Source: an uncultured Pseudanabaenaceae cyanobacterium
GTDB taxonomy: Bacteria; Cyanobacteriota; Cyanobacteriia; PCC-9006; JAAUQQ01
Direction: 5' to 3'
DNA: 35,012 nt
NCBI GenBank assembly: GCA_938002085.1
Contig: CALLAT010000078.1
Span: 1 to 35,012 of the forward strand
The notes under the pieces are model-generated. The model had not been told where the DNA came from. It saw only the letters and a program-made list of their open reading frames with translations, and ran no database searches. Below, in pieces: positions 7,056-15,522 of the stretch (position 1 is the first letter of the stretch; the number at the start of each line of letters is the position of its first letter). The position numbers and the translations under genes were made by a program.

Positions 7056-7967
7056 ATGGCCACAAGGGCGCGAAAGCAATTTGGGCAGCACTGGCTGAAA
7101 AGTCCGGCCATTGTGCAGCAAATCGTAGAAGCAGCAAGGCTTTCGAAGGAAGATCGAATTTTAGAGATTGGCCCTGGACAGGGGGTGCTGACAGAGGAAT
7201 TACTGAAGCCTACGCAAAAAGTCTTAGGGGTGGAGATCGATCGCGATCTTTGTCAGTTACTTCGCAAACGCTTTCACCACCATCCACGCTTTGTACTCCA
7301 GGAGGCAGACTTCCTTTCACTGCGCTTTCCAGAGGAGATCGATCCGGCCTTTGGCGACCCGCCACCAAACAAGGTGGTGGCCAACATTCCTTACAACATC
7401 ACTGGCCCCATCTTGGAGCGTCTGCTGGGCAAGATTGCCAGCCCCCGTCCCGACACCTTTGAAAGCATTGTCTTACTGGTGCAAAAGGAAGTGGCCCAGA
7501 GAATTTGTGCCAAACCAGGCAAGAAAGCATTTGGAGCCCTGAGCTTGCGGGTACAGTATTTGGCTCAGTGCGAGATCATTTGTAATGTGCCTGCCAAGGC
7601 TTTTCAGCCCCCACCAAAGGTGGAGTCTGCGGTGATTCGCCTAACGCCCCGGCCCCTGGAAAAACCGGCACAAAATCCCAAATACTTGACGACCTTGATC
7701 AAGCTGGGCTTTTCCACGAAGCGGAAGATGCTGCGCAATAACTTGAAGCCCGTGGTTGATCGTGAAGTATTAGGAGAAATCCTGACCAATATTGGCTCGT
7801 TCCCGGAGGCTCGGGGGGAGGCGCTGTCGCTGCGGCAGTGGATTACGTTGAGCGATAAGTTGGGGGCTTTGGCAGCGGCAGAAGCGGCGGCGGAACCTAC
7901 GGAGATGATAGAGACAGTGACGGAGAGCGATCGCGCTGAGTCAGAAACCTTAGAGACCGAGCTCTAA
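7056..7967 (+). CDS. rsmA: 16S rRNA N6,N6-dimethyladenosine transferase RsmA/KsgA
   Basis: The enzyme dimethylates the two adjacent adenosines in the loop of helix 45 of 16S rRNA during late 30S subunit assembly, using S-adenosylmethionine. The 303-residue protein has the family N-terminus (RKQFGQHWL), the SAM-binding motif ILEIGPGQGVLTEEL at about 36-50, VEIDRD for motif II and the catalytic motif VVANIPYNITGPIL at about 109-122. The C-terminal small domain follows (STKRKMLRNNL, RGEALSLRQW). The last 30 residues are an Ala/Glu/Thr-rich tail beyond the usual end. It is followed by ispE on the same strand after 170 bases; this gene order is common in bacteria and suggests joint transcription. 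Confidence 0.96.
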   Translation: MATRARKQFGQHWLKSPAIVQQIVEAARLSKEDRILEIGPGQGVLTEELLKPTQKVLGVEIDRDLCQLLRKRFHHHPRFVLQEADFLSLRFPEEIDPAFGDPPPNKVVANIPYNITGPILERLLGKIASPRPDTFESIVLLVQKEVAQRICAKPGKKAFGALSLRVQYLAQCEIICNVPAKAFQPPPKVESAVIRLTPRPLEKPAQNPKYLTTLIKLGFSTKRKMLRNNLKPVVDREVLGEILTNIGSFPEARGEALSLRQWITLSDKLGALAAAEAAAEPTEMIETVTESDRAESETLETEL

Positions 7968-8137
7968 AGCCGAGGCGACGGCAGGGCAGGAGCGGACATG
8001 GCAACGTCATCTCCCTACCGAGATTTGGGTCTCTCGGCAGAGGTTGGGGTGATGGGGCTGGCGGTCCTATTGATATGATTCGCTACGGTGCGGCTTTGCT
8101 GTGCCGACAGTCTGACTTTCTCTATTGCGTCATTTTT

Positions 8138-9088
8138 ATGGATCGCTGCGTTCTGCTGGCCCCCGCCAAGATCAATCTGTATTTGGAAATCATTGGCGAT
8201 CGCCCCGATGGCTACCATGAGCTGGCCATGGTCATGCAGAGCGTGGATTTGTGCGATCGCGTCACCCTGAGCCGCGCGGGCACCCAGGACATCCGCCTCA
8301 AATGCGAACACCCCCTGGTCCCCTCCGATGAGACCAACTTGGCCTATCGCGCAGCAGAGCTCATGTGCCAGGAGTTCAGCGATGCCTATGCTCGCTTTGG
8401 TGGCTTCAAGATCAAGATTGAAAAGAACATTCCTGTGGGTGCAGGGCTGGCCGGGGGATCTGGAAATGCAGCAGCAGTCCTAGTGGGCATCAATATGCTG
8501 TGGAAGCTGGGCCTCACCAGCATTGACCTCCACCTCCTCGCTGCAAAGTTGGGATCTGACATTCCCTTTTGCGTCAGCGGCGGTACTGCTCTAGCCACAG
8601 GTCGAGGCGAACAGGTTGCCCCCCTAAAGGATGTTCAGAACTACTATGCCGTGCTGGCTAAGTACCAGAGTTTATCCGTCTCAACGCCCTGGGCTTACCA
8701 GACTTATCGGAAACAATTTGAGTCCACCTACGTCCGGGAAGCAGATGATCTAGCAGCCCGCCAAAGCCGAGTTCACTCCGGCCCCATGGTCAAAGCCATT
8801 AGCAACCAGCGCCTGGAGCAAATCAGCGCTTTGCTTTATAACGACTTGGAAAAAGTCGTTCTGCCTGAGCATCCGAAGGTCCAAGAGCTGAAGGAAACCC
8901 TGGCGCGATCGCCCCAGGCCAAGGGAGTGATGATGTCCGGATCAGGCCCTACAGTCTTTGCATTGGCAGAGAGCCAAAGTGATGCCGATGAGATCGTTAA
9001 AGCAGTGCGGTCAGCCCTACCCGATGATGACTTGGGTCTCTGGGTGGCTCCCTTCAGCTCCACCGGCATCCGGCTCGTTGAAGCGTAG
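8138..9088 (+). CDS. ispE: 4-diphosphocytidyl-2-C-methyl-D-erythritol kinase
   Basis: GHMP-family kinase of the MEP (non-mevalonate) isoprenoid pathway; it phosphorylates CDP-methylerythritol with ATP and so feeds carotenoid, phytol and quinone synthesis. The 316-residue protein has the IspE N-terminus (LLAPAKINLYLEIIGDRPDGYHEL), the GHMP ATP-binding loop PVGAGLAGGSGNAAA at about 95-109, SDIPFCVSGGTALATGRGE, and the C-terminal glycine motif GVMMSGSGPTVFAL. The frame is open from ATG 8075, but homologues start directly before the LLAPAKINLYLE segment, so ATG 8138 is preferred; neither start has a strong ribosome site. It is between rsmA and a DUF3082 gene on one strand. Confidence 0.95.
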   Translation: MDRCVLLAPAKINLYLEIIGDRPDGYHELAMVMQSVDLCDRVTLSRAGTQDIRLKCEHPLVPSDETNLAYRAAELMCQEFSDAYARFGGFKIKIEKNIPVGAGLAGGSGNAAAVLVGINMLWKLGLTSIDLHLLAAKLGSDIPFCVSGGTALATGRGEQVAPLKDVQNYYAVLAKYQSLSVSTPWAYQTYRKQFESTYVREADDLAARQSRVHSGPMVKAISNQRLEQISALLYNDLEKVVLPEHPKVQELKETLARSPQAKGVMMSGSGPTVFALAESQSDADEIVKAVRSALPDDDLGLWVAPFSSTGIRLVEA

Positions 9089-9156
9089 AATGTAAGACTG
9101 GAGACAGGTTTGACGGTCTGAGTCTACTCATTGGTTTCGCCAGCTCCACTATTGCT

Positions 9157-9582
9157 ATGCCCGATTGGGCCGAATTTTCCATGGGTGACGACGCCACCGC
9201 GAAGCAAAACGATCTAGAGAAAGCTGCTGATGGAGTAGCTGCCACTGCGGTAGAAGATAGTGCCGAGGCCAGTGACGTCCAAAAGGCCAGTCCCAAAGCC
9301 CCAACCAGCGTTTGGCGATGCATTAGTGGTGCGGCGATCGCAGCTTTCCTCGGCTATGGAGCGTACAACCTCACCTTCAAAATCGCCACCCAATTCGCGA
9401 CCCATCCCCTGGTTTCCGACAATTACATTGCCATTCGCCTGTCTGGCATGGTGCGCACCTTAGTCCTGGGCATGTCGGCGATGGCAACCGGCATTTTCGC
9501 CTTTGCCACTTTGGGATTGGCCGTCCTTGGTCTGCAAATCGCCCTGCAAAAACTCAAGCCAGGCTCTTCTGCCAGCTCCTAA
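9157..9582 (+). CDS. DUF3082-type small membrane protein
   Basis: The 141-residue protein has an acidic, Ala/Asp/Glu-rich N-terminal half (about 1-45) followed by two hydrophobic segments: AAIAAFLGYGAYNLTF (about 58-75) and a longer one at about 100-132 (TLVLGMSAMATGIFAFATLGLAVLGLQIAL). This arrangement and its place right after ispE match the cyanobacterial DUF3082 family, of unknown function. The start could also be ATG 9181 (MGDDATAKQ). It is 68 bases downstream of ispE, so co-transcription is probable. The family assignment rests on length, membrane pattern and context and is moderately sure. Confidence 0.75.
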   Translation: MPDWAEFSMGDDATAKQNDLEKAADGVAATAVEDSAEASDVQKASPKAPTSVWRCISGAAIAAFLGYGAYNLTFKIATQFATHPLVSDNYIAIRLSGMVRTLVLGMSAMATGIFAFATLGLAVLGLQIALQKLKPGSSASS

Positions 9583-9680
9583 CCCTGATGAATCCCTTGA
9601 CTTAAACTGTACATCCGCTTTCACTGCATCTATACTCATTTGCCAACCCCGTGTGACGCCGACCTTCCAGGCCATAAACC

Positions 9681-11438
9681 ATGACGCCACCACCCTCCAA
9701 AATCCAGTCTCAACAAGATATAGCGAATCGTCAGGATGTCGCAGCCTCGGCGATCGCATCCTACGAGACCCAGGACAACCCGGAGAAATCGGGGCAAACC
9801 AAATTAGAACGGCAGAAAGCGAAGCAGGCATTAAAGGCCGAGAAGCGGCAGGCCAAACAGCAGCGAGGCAGCAAATTCAAAGCGCTCAAAGCAAAGTTTG
9901 GCAAAAAGAAACAGGAGCCCCAGGCCAAGGAATCCCAGGTCAAGGCCTCACCGGTTCTAGCTCAAGCTACAGATGAGCTACAGAAGTCAGATCAAAAGCA
10001 ACGAGCGACCCGAGCCAAAACCCCAAAAGTCAGAACCGATAGCTCTCCTGCCACATCATTAAATGCCTCAAGCCTAGTCTGGGGCTGGTTCAAGGCCTAT
10101 CCTGGGCTCTGGCTCTCTCCTCTGGCCCTGGGCCTTCTAGGTGGCTGGGTCATTGCTCAACCCGACCCTAATCCCACTACCGACACCGCAGCTGCAAGCA
10201 GCATCGCTTTAGAAAGTGAACCTCAGCTTCCTCCCTTCGTCATCCGAGAAGCCAATCCCCTTGGCCCGGTCTCTCCCTTTGGCGAAACCGAAGCAGCTCC
10301 AGCAGATGCAGAGATCTTGGCCGATCCACCCGATGCAGCCGCACTGGCCAAAGCAGAATTAAAAAAACAGGCCCTAGAAAAGGCCAGCCAAGCCAACAAG
10401 ACAGAAACAGAAAGCCCAGCGGAGAACCCAGCAGGCACTGGCATTGCCAGTGCCTTGCCGGGTGTCCCCACAGCCACTCCCCAAAGTGCAGCCACAGGCG
10501 CGGCCGTCAGCCTAGTTAATCCACCGGCAGAGCCAGCGGAGGAGCAGGTGTCCTCTGCCGAACAAGCCCAAGCCGCTGCGGATGCAAAGTTTGTCCTAGA
10601 GGAGCGAGCAAAAGCCCAAGCCGCCGCTTTTGCCCAAGCCCAAGCCAACCAAGCCGCTTCCGATACGCCGCCCCAGCCCGCGCCTCCCATTCAGGGCAAT
10701 CCGGCTGTGGATCAGTTGATCACCATGCAAGTGGCGATCGCCGAGGGCGACACAACCCTTAGCATGGGCGGCTCCGGCCAGGGGGTGCTCATGACCCAAG
10801 CAGGCGAACCTTTGCTCCAGCTGGAAGCCGGGGACTACGGCATGCAATGTGACGGCTCCGGCTTAGTACTCAATGGCGAAAAACTCCCTGCCACGGTGAT
10901 GATGGCTCCTTTGGGCGGTGGGTTGAACTATGTGCGAGATCGCAGCTATCGCGGCCAAATCCAGTTCATTTGCCAAGGCACCACGGTCCTAGCCGTCAAC
11001 CACATCGACATGCTGAATTATCTCTACAGCGTTGTCGGCAGTGAAGTCTCGGCCAGCTGGCCCGAAGCGGCTCTCAAAGCCCAGTCCGTAGCGGCTCGCT
11101 CCTATGCTTTGACCTACTACTTCCGCCCTGCCAAGGAGCATTTCCACATTGGCGACACGGAGTCCTATCAGGTTTACAAGGGCACGGTCTCCGAGGATGA
11201 CCGGGTCAAAGCGGCAGTCCAAGCCACCGCTGGTGAATTTATCAGTTACCAGGGCGGCATTGTGGAATCTTTGTACGCTGCCTCAGATGACATTGTCATG
11301 GAAGCCTTCCAAGGCGGTGGCATGAGCCAGTTGGGAGCCTTGGACTTTGCAGAGCAGGGCTATAACTATCTACAAATTTTGGGTTATTACTACCCTCAAA
11401 CCAGCCTTGGCCGAATGGTCATTGAGGATGGTGCATAG
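9681..11438 (+). CDS. SpoIID/LytB-domain membrane-anchored protein
   Basis: This is a 585-residue protein. The N-terminal 120 residues are Lys/Gln/Ala-rich and cytoplasmic-like. A single membrane span lies at about 141-159 (LWLSPLALGLLGGWVIA). A long low-complexity Ala/Pro/Gln linker (about 160-345) follows, and then a SpoIID-type domain at about 385-580: MLNYLYSVVGSEVSASWPEAALKAQSVAARSYAL, then ESLYAASDD and GGGMSQLGALDFAEQGYNYLQIL with YYPQT. SpoIID proteins are glycan-strand lytic transglycosylases or amidase enhancers acting on peptidoglycan, so a cell-wall remodelling role outside the plasma membrane is likely. It is 98 bases after the DUF3082 gene. The linker is typical of wall-spanning proteins. 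Confidence 0.88.
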   Translation: MTPPPSKIQSQQDIANRQDVAASAIASYETQDNPEKSGQTKLERQKAKQALKAEKRQAKQQRGSKFKALKAKFGKKKQEPQAKESQVKASPVLAQATDELQKSDQKQRATRAKTPKVRTDSSPATSLNASSLVWGWFKAYPGLWLSPLALGLLGGWVIAQPDPNPTTDTAAASSIALESEPQLPPFVIREANPLGPVSPFGETEAAPADAEILADPPDAAALAKAELKKQALEKASQANKTETESPAENPAGTGIASALPGVPTATPQSAATGAAVSLVNPPAEPAEEQVSSAEQAQAAADAKFVLEERAKAQAAAFAQAQANQAASDTPPQPAPPIQGNPAVDQLITMQVAIAEGDTTLSMGGSGQGVLMTQAGEPLLQLEAGDYGMQCDGSGLVLNGEKLPATVMMAPLGGGLNYVRDRSYRGQIQFICQGTTVLAVNHIDMLNYLYSVVGSEVSASWPEAALKAQSVAARSYALTYYFRPAKEHFHIGDTESYQVYKGTVSEDDRVKAAVQATAGEFISYQGGIVESLYAASDDIVMEAFQGGGMSQLGALDFAEQGYNYLQILGYYYPQTSLGRMVIEDGA

Positions 11439-11603
11439 AGAAGAAGCAGACCTAGGCGAGGGGTTCACAAAGTCTACAAAGCTTAAGACAAAGTGTTATA
11501 TCTCAGTGTCTCTACTGAATTCTAACTAAAATTACATAACTCAGTAAAGCTCGGGTGGCATCGTAAATCAAGGCCCCGATGGAGTCTTGCTCCTCTCTGA
11601 AAT

Positions 11604-11632
11604 CCCCCGCCCCCACGGCAGGGGGTTTTTGC
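11604..11632 (+). terminator. Terminator between convergent SpoIID-domain gene and mgdA
   Basis: A C-rich arm (CCCCCGCCCCC) pairs with GCAGGGGG and is followed by TTTTT at 11626-11630. It lies in the 209-base spacer between the two gene ends; nothing else is seen in that spacer. Confidence 0.75.
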
Positions 11633-11647
11633 TGTATCAGATGATTT

Positions 11648-13036
11648 TTAAGCCCCGTGGTGAACGGTCTTCACCCACTTCAAACGTTTCTTGCGGAAGC
11701 CCATGCGAAACGTTACCGCCGCCATAATCACAAACCAATGAATCAGGTAAATCATCCCCATCGCAGATTGCCAGAGGTTACTGAGCAGAGGAGGGTTTTC
11801 GCCGCCGTGATTGGCTCGGTAAACCCGGCGAGTGCCTAGGGTCATGGAGATGAAGGGTAAGCCAATAGACAAGACACTCATTGGGGCTAGAAGGGGGACT
11901 CGCTGAAGGGCGATCGCCATCAAAAGATCCGGCACCATCGCCATGGGCAACAGATACTGAATAATCAAAAAGCCCAACACCTCAATGGTGCGATTGGTGC
12001 CCATGCGGTTATCCACAATCAAGCGCCAGTAATCCAAATAGCGCTGATATCCCCCCTCGGCCCAGCGATTGCGCTGATGCCACAGGCCCTTCCAATTGGG
12101 AACACCCTCTTCACCCACACCGGGCTCACTGGCAAAGGCAATATCCCAACCGTCAATATTCAGCCGCAGGGTCAGGTCCAAGTCATCCGTGATGGTTTCT
12201 TCGTTAAAGCCACCGCAGCGCACTAAGGCCTCTCGTCGCAAAAACTCGCCATTGCCCCGCAGTTCACCTAAACCACCAATGGCCGTGCGCTGCTGCTGGA
12301 AATAAGCATCCAGCATCATCTCCACGCTCTGGCCCTTGAGCAAAAAGCTATTCAGGGGCTTAGCCGTAATCTTGCGGGCCTGAACTGCGCCCACCTTGGG
12401 GTCATTGAACCAAGGCAAGCTGCGGCGTAAAAAGTCCTGAGGCACCCGCGCATCAGCATCAAAAATTGCGATGAATTCAGCTTTGGTGCGAGGAATAACT
12501 TGATTGAGCGCACCGGACTTTCCGCCCGTTGCACTGGCAGATCGCCGAAAGACATTCAGCTGGGGATAGCTCTGCTGAAGGGTTTTGAGAACTTCGCCCG
12601 TGCCGTCCTGGCTGTTGTCATCGATAATCCAAACTTCGTAGCGATCGCTGGGATAGTCCACATGGCAAAGGTCATCTACCAAGCGACCAATCACCGCTTC
12701 TTCGTCTTTGGCCGAAGCCATCAGTGCCACCGTGGGCCATTGACTCAAATCCTCAGCCAAAGCCTCCGGCTCATCCGCCGGGCGGGCCACAATCATCCGC
12801 ACCGCCTGAAGGCTAAGCAACAGCAACAGCCCCCGCACAAACCAAGGTCCCCAGGGCACCAGGTTCAGCCCAATCACCAACGTCCAAATCAGTAGCAAGA
12901 CCACTGCCGCTTTCAGTCGCCGCCCTTCAAATCCTTCGGTGTAGTCTAGACGTTCCTCAAGAACGCCCGTGGGAGAGACATTCGAATTCTCCAGCCCCGT
13001 ATTCGACTCTTCTTCAGACCAAGGATTGAGCGGCAT
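11648..13036 (-). CDS. mgdA: Beta-monoglucosyldiacylglycerol synthase (GT2)
   Basis: Integral membrane glucosyltransferase that moves glucose from UDP-glucose to diacylglycerol, the first step of galactolipid synthesis in cyanobacteria (the product is later epimerised to MGDG). In the 462-residue protein two membrane spans (about 44-82) precede a GT-A domain with VWIIDDNSQDGT at about 135-146, the DxD motif FDADAR at 192-197, TDDLD at 283-287 and QRNRW at 321-325, then three or four C-terminal spans. It matches the Synechocystis MgdA (Sll1377) pattern closely, including RRSASATGGKSGALNQV and the end KRLKWVKTVH. The ATG at 13036 has GGAAGGGA directly upstream. It lies 181 bases downstream of the GH57 gene, with a palindromic repeat between them. 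Confidence 0.92.
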   Translation of the reverse strand: MPLNPWSEEESNTGLENSNVSPTGVLEERLDYTEGFEGRRLKAAVVLLLIWTLVIGLNLVPWGPWFVRGLLLLLSLQAVRMIVARPADEPEALAEDLSQWPTVALMASAKDEEAVIGRLVDDLCHVDYPSDRYEVWIIDDNSQDGTGEVLKTLQQSYPQLNVFRRSASATGGKSGALNQVIPRTKAEFIAIFDADARVPQDFLRRSLPWFNDPKVGAVQARKITAKPLNSFLLKGQSVEMMLDAYFQQQRTAIGGLGELRGNGEFLRREALVRCGGFNEETITDDLDLTLRLNIDGWDIAFASEPGVGEEGVPNWKGLWHQRNRWAEGGYQRYLDYWRLIVDNRMGTNRTIEVLGFLIIQYLLPMAMVPDLLMAIALQRVPLLAPMSVLSIGLPFISMTLGTRRVYRANHGGENPPLLSNLWQSAMGMIYLIHWFVIMAAVTFRMGFRKKRLKWVKTVHHGA

Positions 13037-13125
13037 TCCCTTCCGGCAGCAACGGCAGTTAACTTACATAAAGATAAGTCAACGCCGTCATTAAAATACG
13101 TAAACCACCCAGGGAATCGAAACAG

Positions 13126-13192
13126 GTAGGGGCAGGATTCCCCTGCCCGGATTGGTTGCGGGCGATGCCGGGCAGGGAGACCCTGCCCCTAC
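13126..13192. repeat. GTAGGGG-type palindromic interspersed element, copy 2
   Basis: Arms GTAGGGGCAGGATTCCCC (from 13126) and its near-complement ending CCCCTAC at 13192 form a long hairpin of about 25 bp with a few mismatches. It is the same design as the element at 626-696. It sits between the GH57 gene and mgdA, both leftward, so it would be transcribed in any read-through message. Confidence 0.75.
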
Positions 13193-13217
13193 GTGACTGA
13201 TGTTTGGTTGCTAATTT

Positions 13218-14717
13218 CTAACCTTGTAATACGGCCTCACCGCGACGATGCAGCTCCCGCGCATGATCCGTCCAAGCCCCCTGGCCCCAGTAGCGGAAGC
13301 AGCTGGTTTCCACTAGCAACAGGTAAAGCAGGGCTTCTTGGTAGTCCGCTTGCTGGGTGACGGATGGGTCTGCGGCGACGGCGCGATCGTACTTCTTATG
13401 GAAATCAGCGCTGAGCTGATTCATCGGCTCCAGCACGTTTTCATAGCCCTGGACCCAGCTGAGGTCATTGGTCCAAGACGCACCGTCCATGTGGAACTGG
13501 TGGTCTTCAGCTTGTAATTGCTGAATCGCTTCCGCCACGGTCTCAGTGGTGGGCTGAGCGGTTCCGTTATGCTCCAAGCGCTGCCAAATCTTATGCTGCT
13601 GCACCGCCTGGCATTGGGGATAGTCCTCGGGCTTCACGCCCTTGGCATCCAGAAGCTCCAGATACTCCGTGCCGTTCATGGCTACGGTGCCATTGTGATT
13701 GCCCCCGGCCTCACGAATCTCGTGGTAGACGCGAATGAGGTCCCGAGGATACTCATTCATCATCACGCCACCGTTCTCGCCATCGGCAATTTGCGAGCCC
13801 AGACTGGGCACTTCAATCTCACCCAGCTTCTGCCTGCCCCGCCCCTTCATCTCAAAGTAGGGCTGCATCTGGGCCACCAGCTTCGTATCGGACCCCTGGG
13901 TTTTAATCAGCGCTGTAATGCTGATCGTTTCGCCCTTAGAATTCTTCGCCACCAGTTGGTTGGGCAAGTATTTGTCATCTTGATGCACCCCAGAACCATC
14001 CAAGCGCTCAATGGAATCTTCTTGCACCAGCAACCAGCGATAGCCGCAATCCTTCAGCGCCTTGATGTATTCGTAGAGGGTATCGGGGTTGTTAGGCAGA
14101 TGCATTTCCGGTGGCGAAAAGCCCTTAACCCGGCTCAGGGCCTCCGTGCCAAAGAGCGCCGCAAAGTACTGCTGCCAGGCCTGAATTTGCAGCTTCAGGT
14201 CCGGGATAGGCGTCGAGGGCACCACAGCGTGGCTCCACATCGTCCCCAACCACTCCACATGGGGCCAGTAGCGAGGATTGTGAGTGATGCCGCGCAAACT
14301 ATCCAGCACGTCCTCCCGGCCCATTTGCTGGAGGCCCCAGAGCAGGTTACCGGAATAGTCCAGCATGATGCGAGGGTTGCAGCCTTCGTCGATCAGCTGG
14401 GGGATGAAGCGACCCATGCGGGCATAGCAGTCGGCAAAGACCCCGGCGTTGTGGTTATCGCCATCATGGGGATGCTCGAACATGTTCTGGAGATTGCAGA
14501 TCAGTCCGCCATCGGCCCCAGCGGGAATGGTGGGCTGGTGCATGTGCAGGGCGCAGGCAAAGCCAGATTGGATTTGGTCCAGGCTGAGGTTGGACTGCGC
14601 CTGGTAAATGGGGTTGGAATGGCTTGTGACTTCGGCGATCGCCGCTTCAGCGCCGCAAATATTGGGCAAGCCATTACGCATTACAGGCAAGGCATTGCGG
14701 GGTGGAGCAGCAATCAT
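13218..14717 (-). CDS. Glycoside hydrolase family 57-like protein
   Basis: This is a 499-residue protein. ACALHMHQPTIP at about 55-65 carries the GH57 first-motif signature (HxHQP). GMWSHAVVPSTP-type context (LGTMWSHAVVPS, about 156-167) and VKGFSPPEMHLPN (about 197-209), holding the candidate catalytic Glu, are the second and third motifs; DGENGGVMMNEYPRD (about 312-326) is near the fourth. GH57 enzymes include alpha-amylases, amylopullulanases, 4-alpha-glucanotransferases and branching enzymes, so an alpha-glucan role is probable, which fits the glgA gene 1.9 kb away. The exact activity cannot be read from the sequence. A spacer of 96 bases separates it from the PD-(D/E)XK-like gene on the same strand. 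Confidence 0.82.
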   Translation of the reverse strand: MIAAPPRNALPVMRNGLPNICGAEAAIAEVTSHSNPIYQAQSNLSLDQIQSGFACALHMHQPTIPAGADGGLICNLQNMFEHPHDGDNHNAGVFADCYARMGRFIPQLIDEGCNPRIMLDYSGNLLWGLQQMGREDVLDSLRGITHNPRYWPHVEWLGTMWSHAVVPSTPIPDLKLQIQAWQQYFAALFGTEALSRVKGFSPPEMHLPNNPDTLYEYIKALKDCGYRWLLVQEDSIERLDGSGVHQDDKYLPNQLVAKNSKGETISITALIKTQGSDTKLVAQMQPYFEMKGRGRQKLGEIEVPSLGSQIADGENGGVMMNEYPRDLIRVYHEIREAGGNHNGTVAMNGTEYLELLDAKGVKPEDYPQCQAVQQHKIWQRLEHNGTAQPTTETVAEAIQQLQAEDHQFHMDGASWTNDLSWVQGYENVLEPMNQLSADFHKKYDRAVAADPSVTQQADYQEALLYLLLVETSCFRYWGQGAWTDHARELHRRGEAVLQG

Positions 14718-14813
14718 GGCAGATAGTTTCGATCAGTTATCTAATCGGGTCTAACATGATCCCCTTTGCCGAAACGGGAGATGTCTTGCAGCCTTACGTT
14801 TGTTTAGATTGAT

Positions 14814-15461
14814 TTACACGGCTGTGCCGACTGCTGCTGCCTCTCCCAAGAGACCCACCAACATTTGCATCAAGACTTCCAAATCTGTCGGGACGCGATA
14901 GAGGTTTAGATCCTGAGTAATCGTTTTGCTTGCGCGATCCAGAATGCCAAACTTCCAAATATCTCCTGTGGTCACTGCACCACAAAGTATCGGTGAATCT
15001 GACTCGGTCCATTGATCTAGAGCAATGAGCTCTACGGCAAGCTGGGTAAAGCCTTTGGTCAGGTCTGCTTGCTTCGCTTCAATCACTAAGAAATTAGACT
15101 GAGCCCCCTGCTGAGATTGAATGTAATAGTCCAGACTGCCCTTGAGACGCTCATCCACATGAATGGGGTATTCAATCTTGAGTTTCGATTGGGCGATGCG
15201 GCAGAGGCGCAACAACAGCGGAGCGATCAAAATTTCTCGTCGAGCCGTTTCACTGGTGAGGTCAACGTAGGTTAGATTCTCTTCGATTTGGGCTTGAAGC
15301 GATCGCCAATCCATTTCTCCCTCAAAGCGAGCCAGATTAAGCTGAGCCTTACCCAACGCAAAACCAAACTCTCGCAGCAAATCTTCGGGGTCAACTGCCA
15401 GCTTGAAATATTCACTGAAGGTATAGGACCGACCTTCCTGGAGAATGGAACGGCGAGCCAT
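14814..15461 (-). CDS. PD-(D/E)XK nuclease-like protein of unknown role
   Basis: This is a 215-residue soluble protein. The pattern GSLDYYI (about 135-141), NFLVIEAKQADLTKGFTQLAVELIAL (about 148-173) places an Asp before a beta strand ending in ExK, the signature of the PD-(D/E)XK nuclease fold, with Gln-rich helix residues after it. The N-terminus is MARRSILQEGRSYTFSEYFKL. The frame can be extended to 15680, but that part overlaps the divergent phosphatase start and its composition does not look coding; ATG 15461 is preferred. It could be a DNA-binding or nuclease accessory protein. No partner methylase or helicase gene is nearby. Divergent spacing to the phosphatase gene is 61 bases. Confidence 0.7.
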   Translation of the reverse strand: MARRSILQEGRSYTFSEYFKLAVDPEDLLREFGFALGKAQLNLARFEGEMDWRSLQAQIEENLTYVDLTSETARREILIAPLLLRLCRIAQSKLKIEYPIHVDERLKGSLDYYIQSQQGAQSNFLVIEAKQADLTKGFTQLAVELIALDQWTESDSPILCGAVTTGDIWKFGILDRASKTITQDLNLYRVPTDLEVLMQMLVGLLGEAAAVGTAV

Positions 15462-15522
15462 AACGACCTGGGATGAAAGTCTTGTTCCCAGTCTATCCTC
15501 TCCATTTCTTTTCCCAGCCTCT

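Noticed and set aside
10223..10690. 155-codon minus-strand frame over the SpoIID-domain gene
   Set aside because: It mirrors the Ala/Pro-rich linker of the real gene, and low complexity explains the open frame.
13518..14726. 402-codon plus-strand frame over the GH57 gene
   Set aside because: It is antisense to a gene with clear GH57 motifs. Long opposite-strand frames arise from codon bias, and its product is not recognisable.
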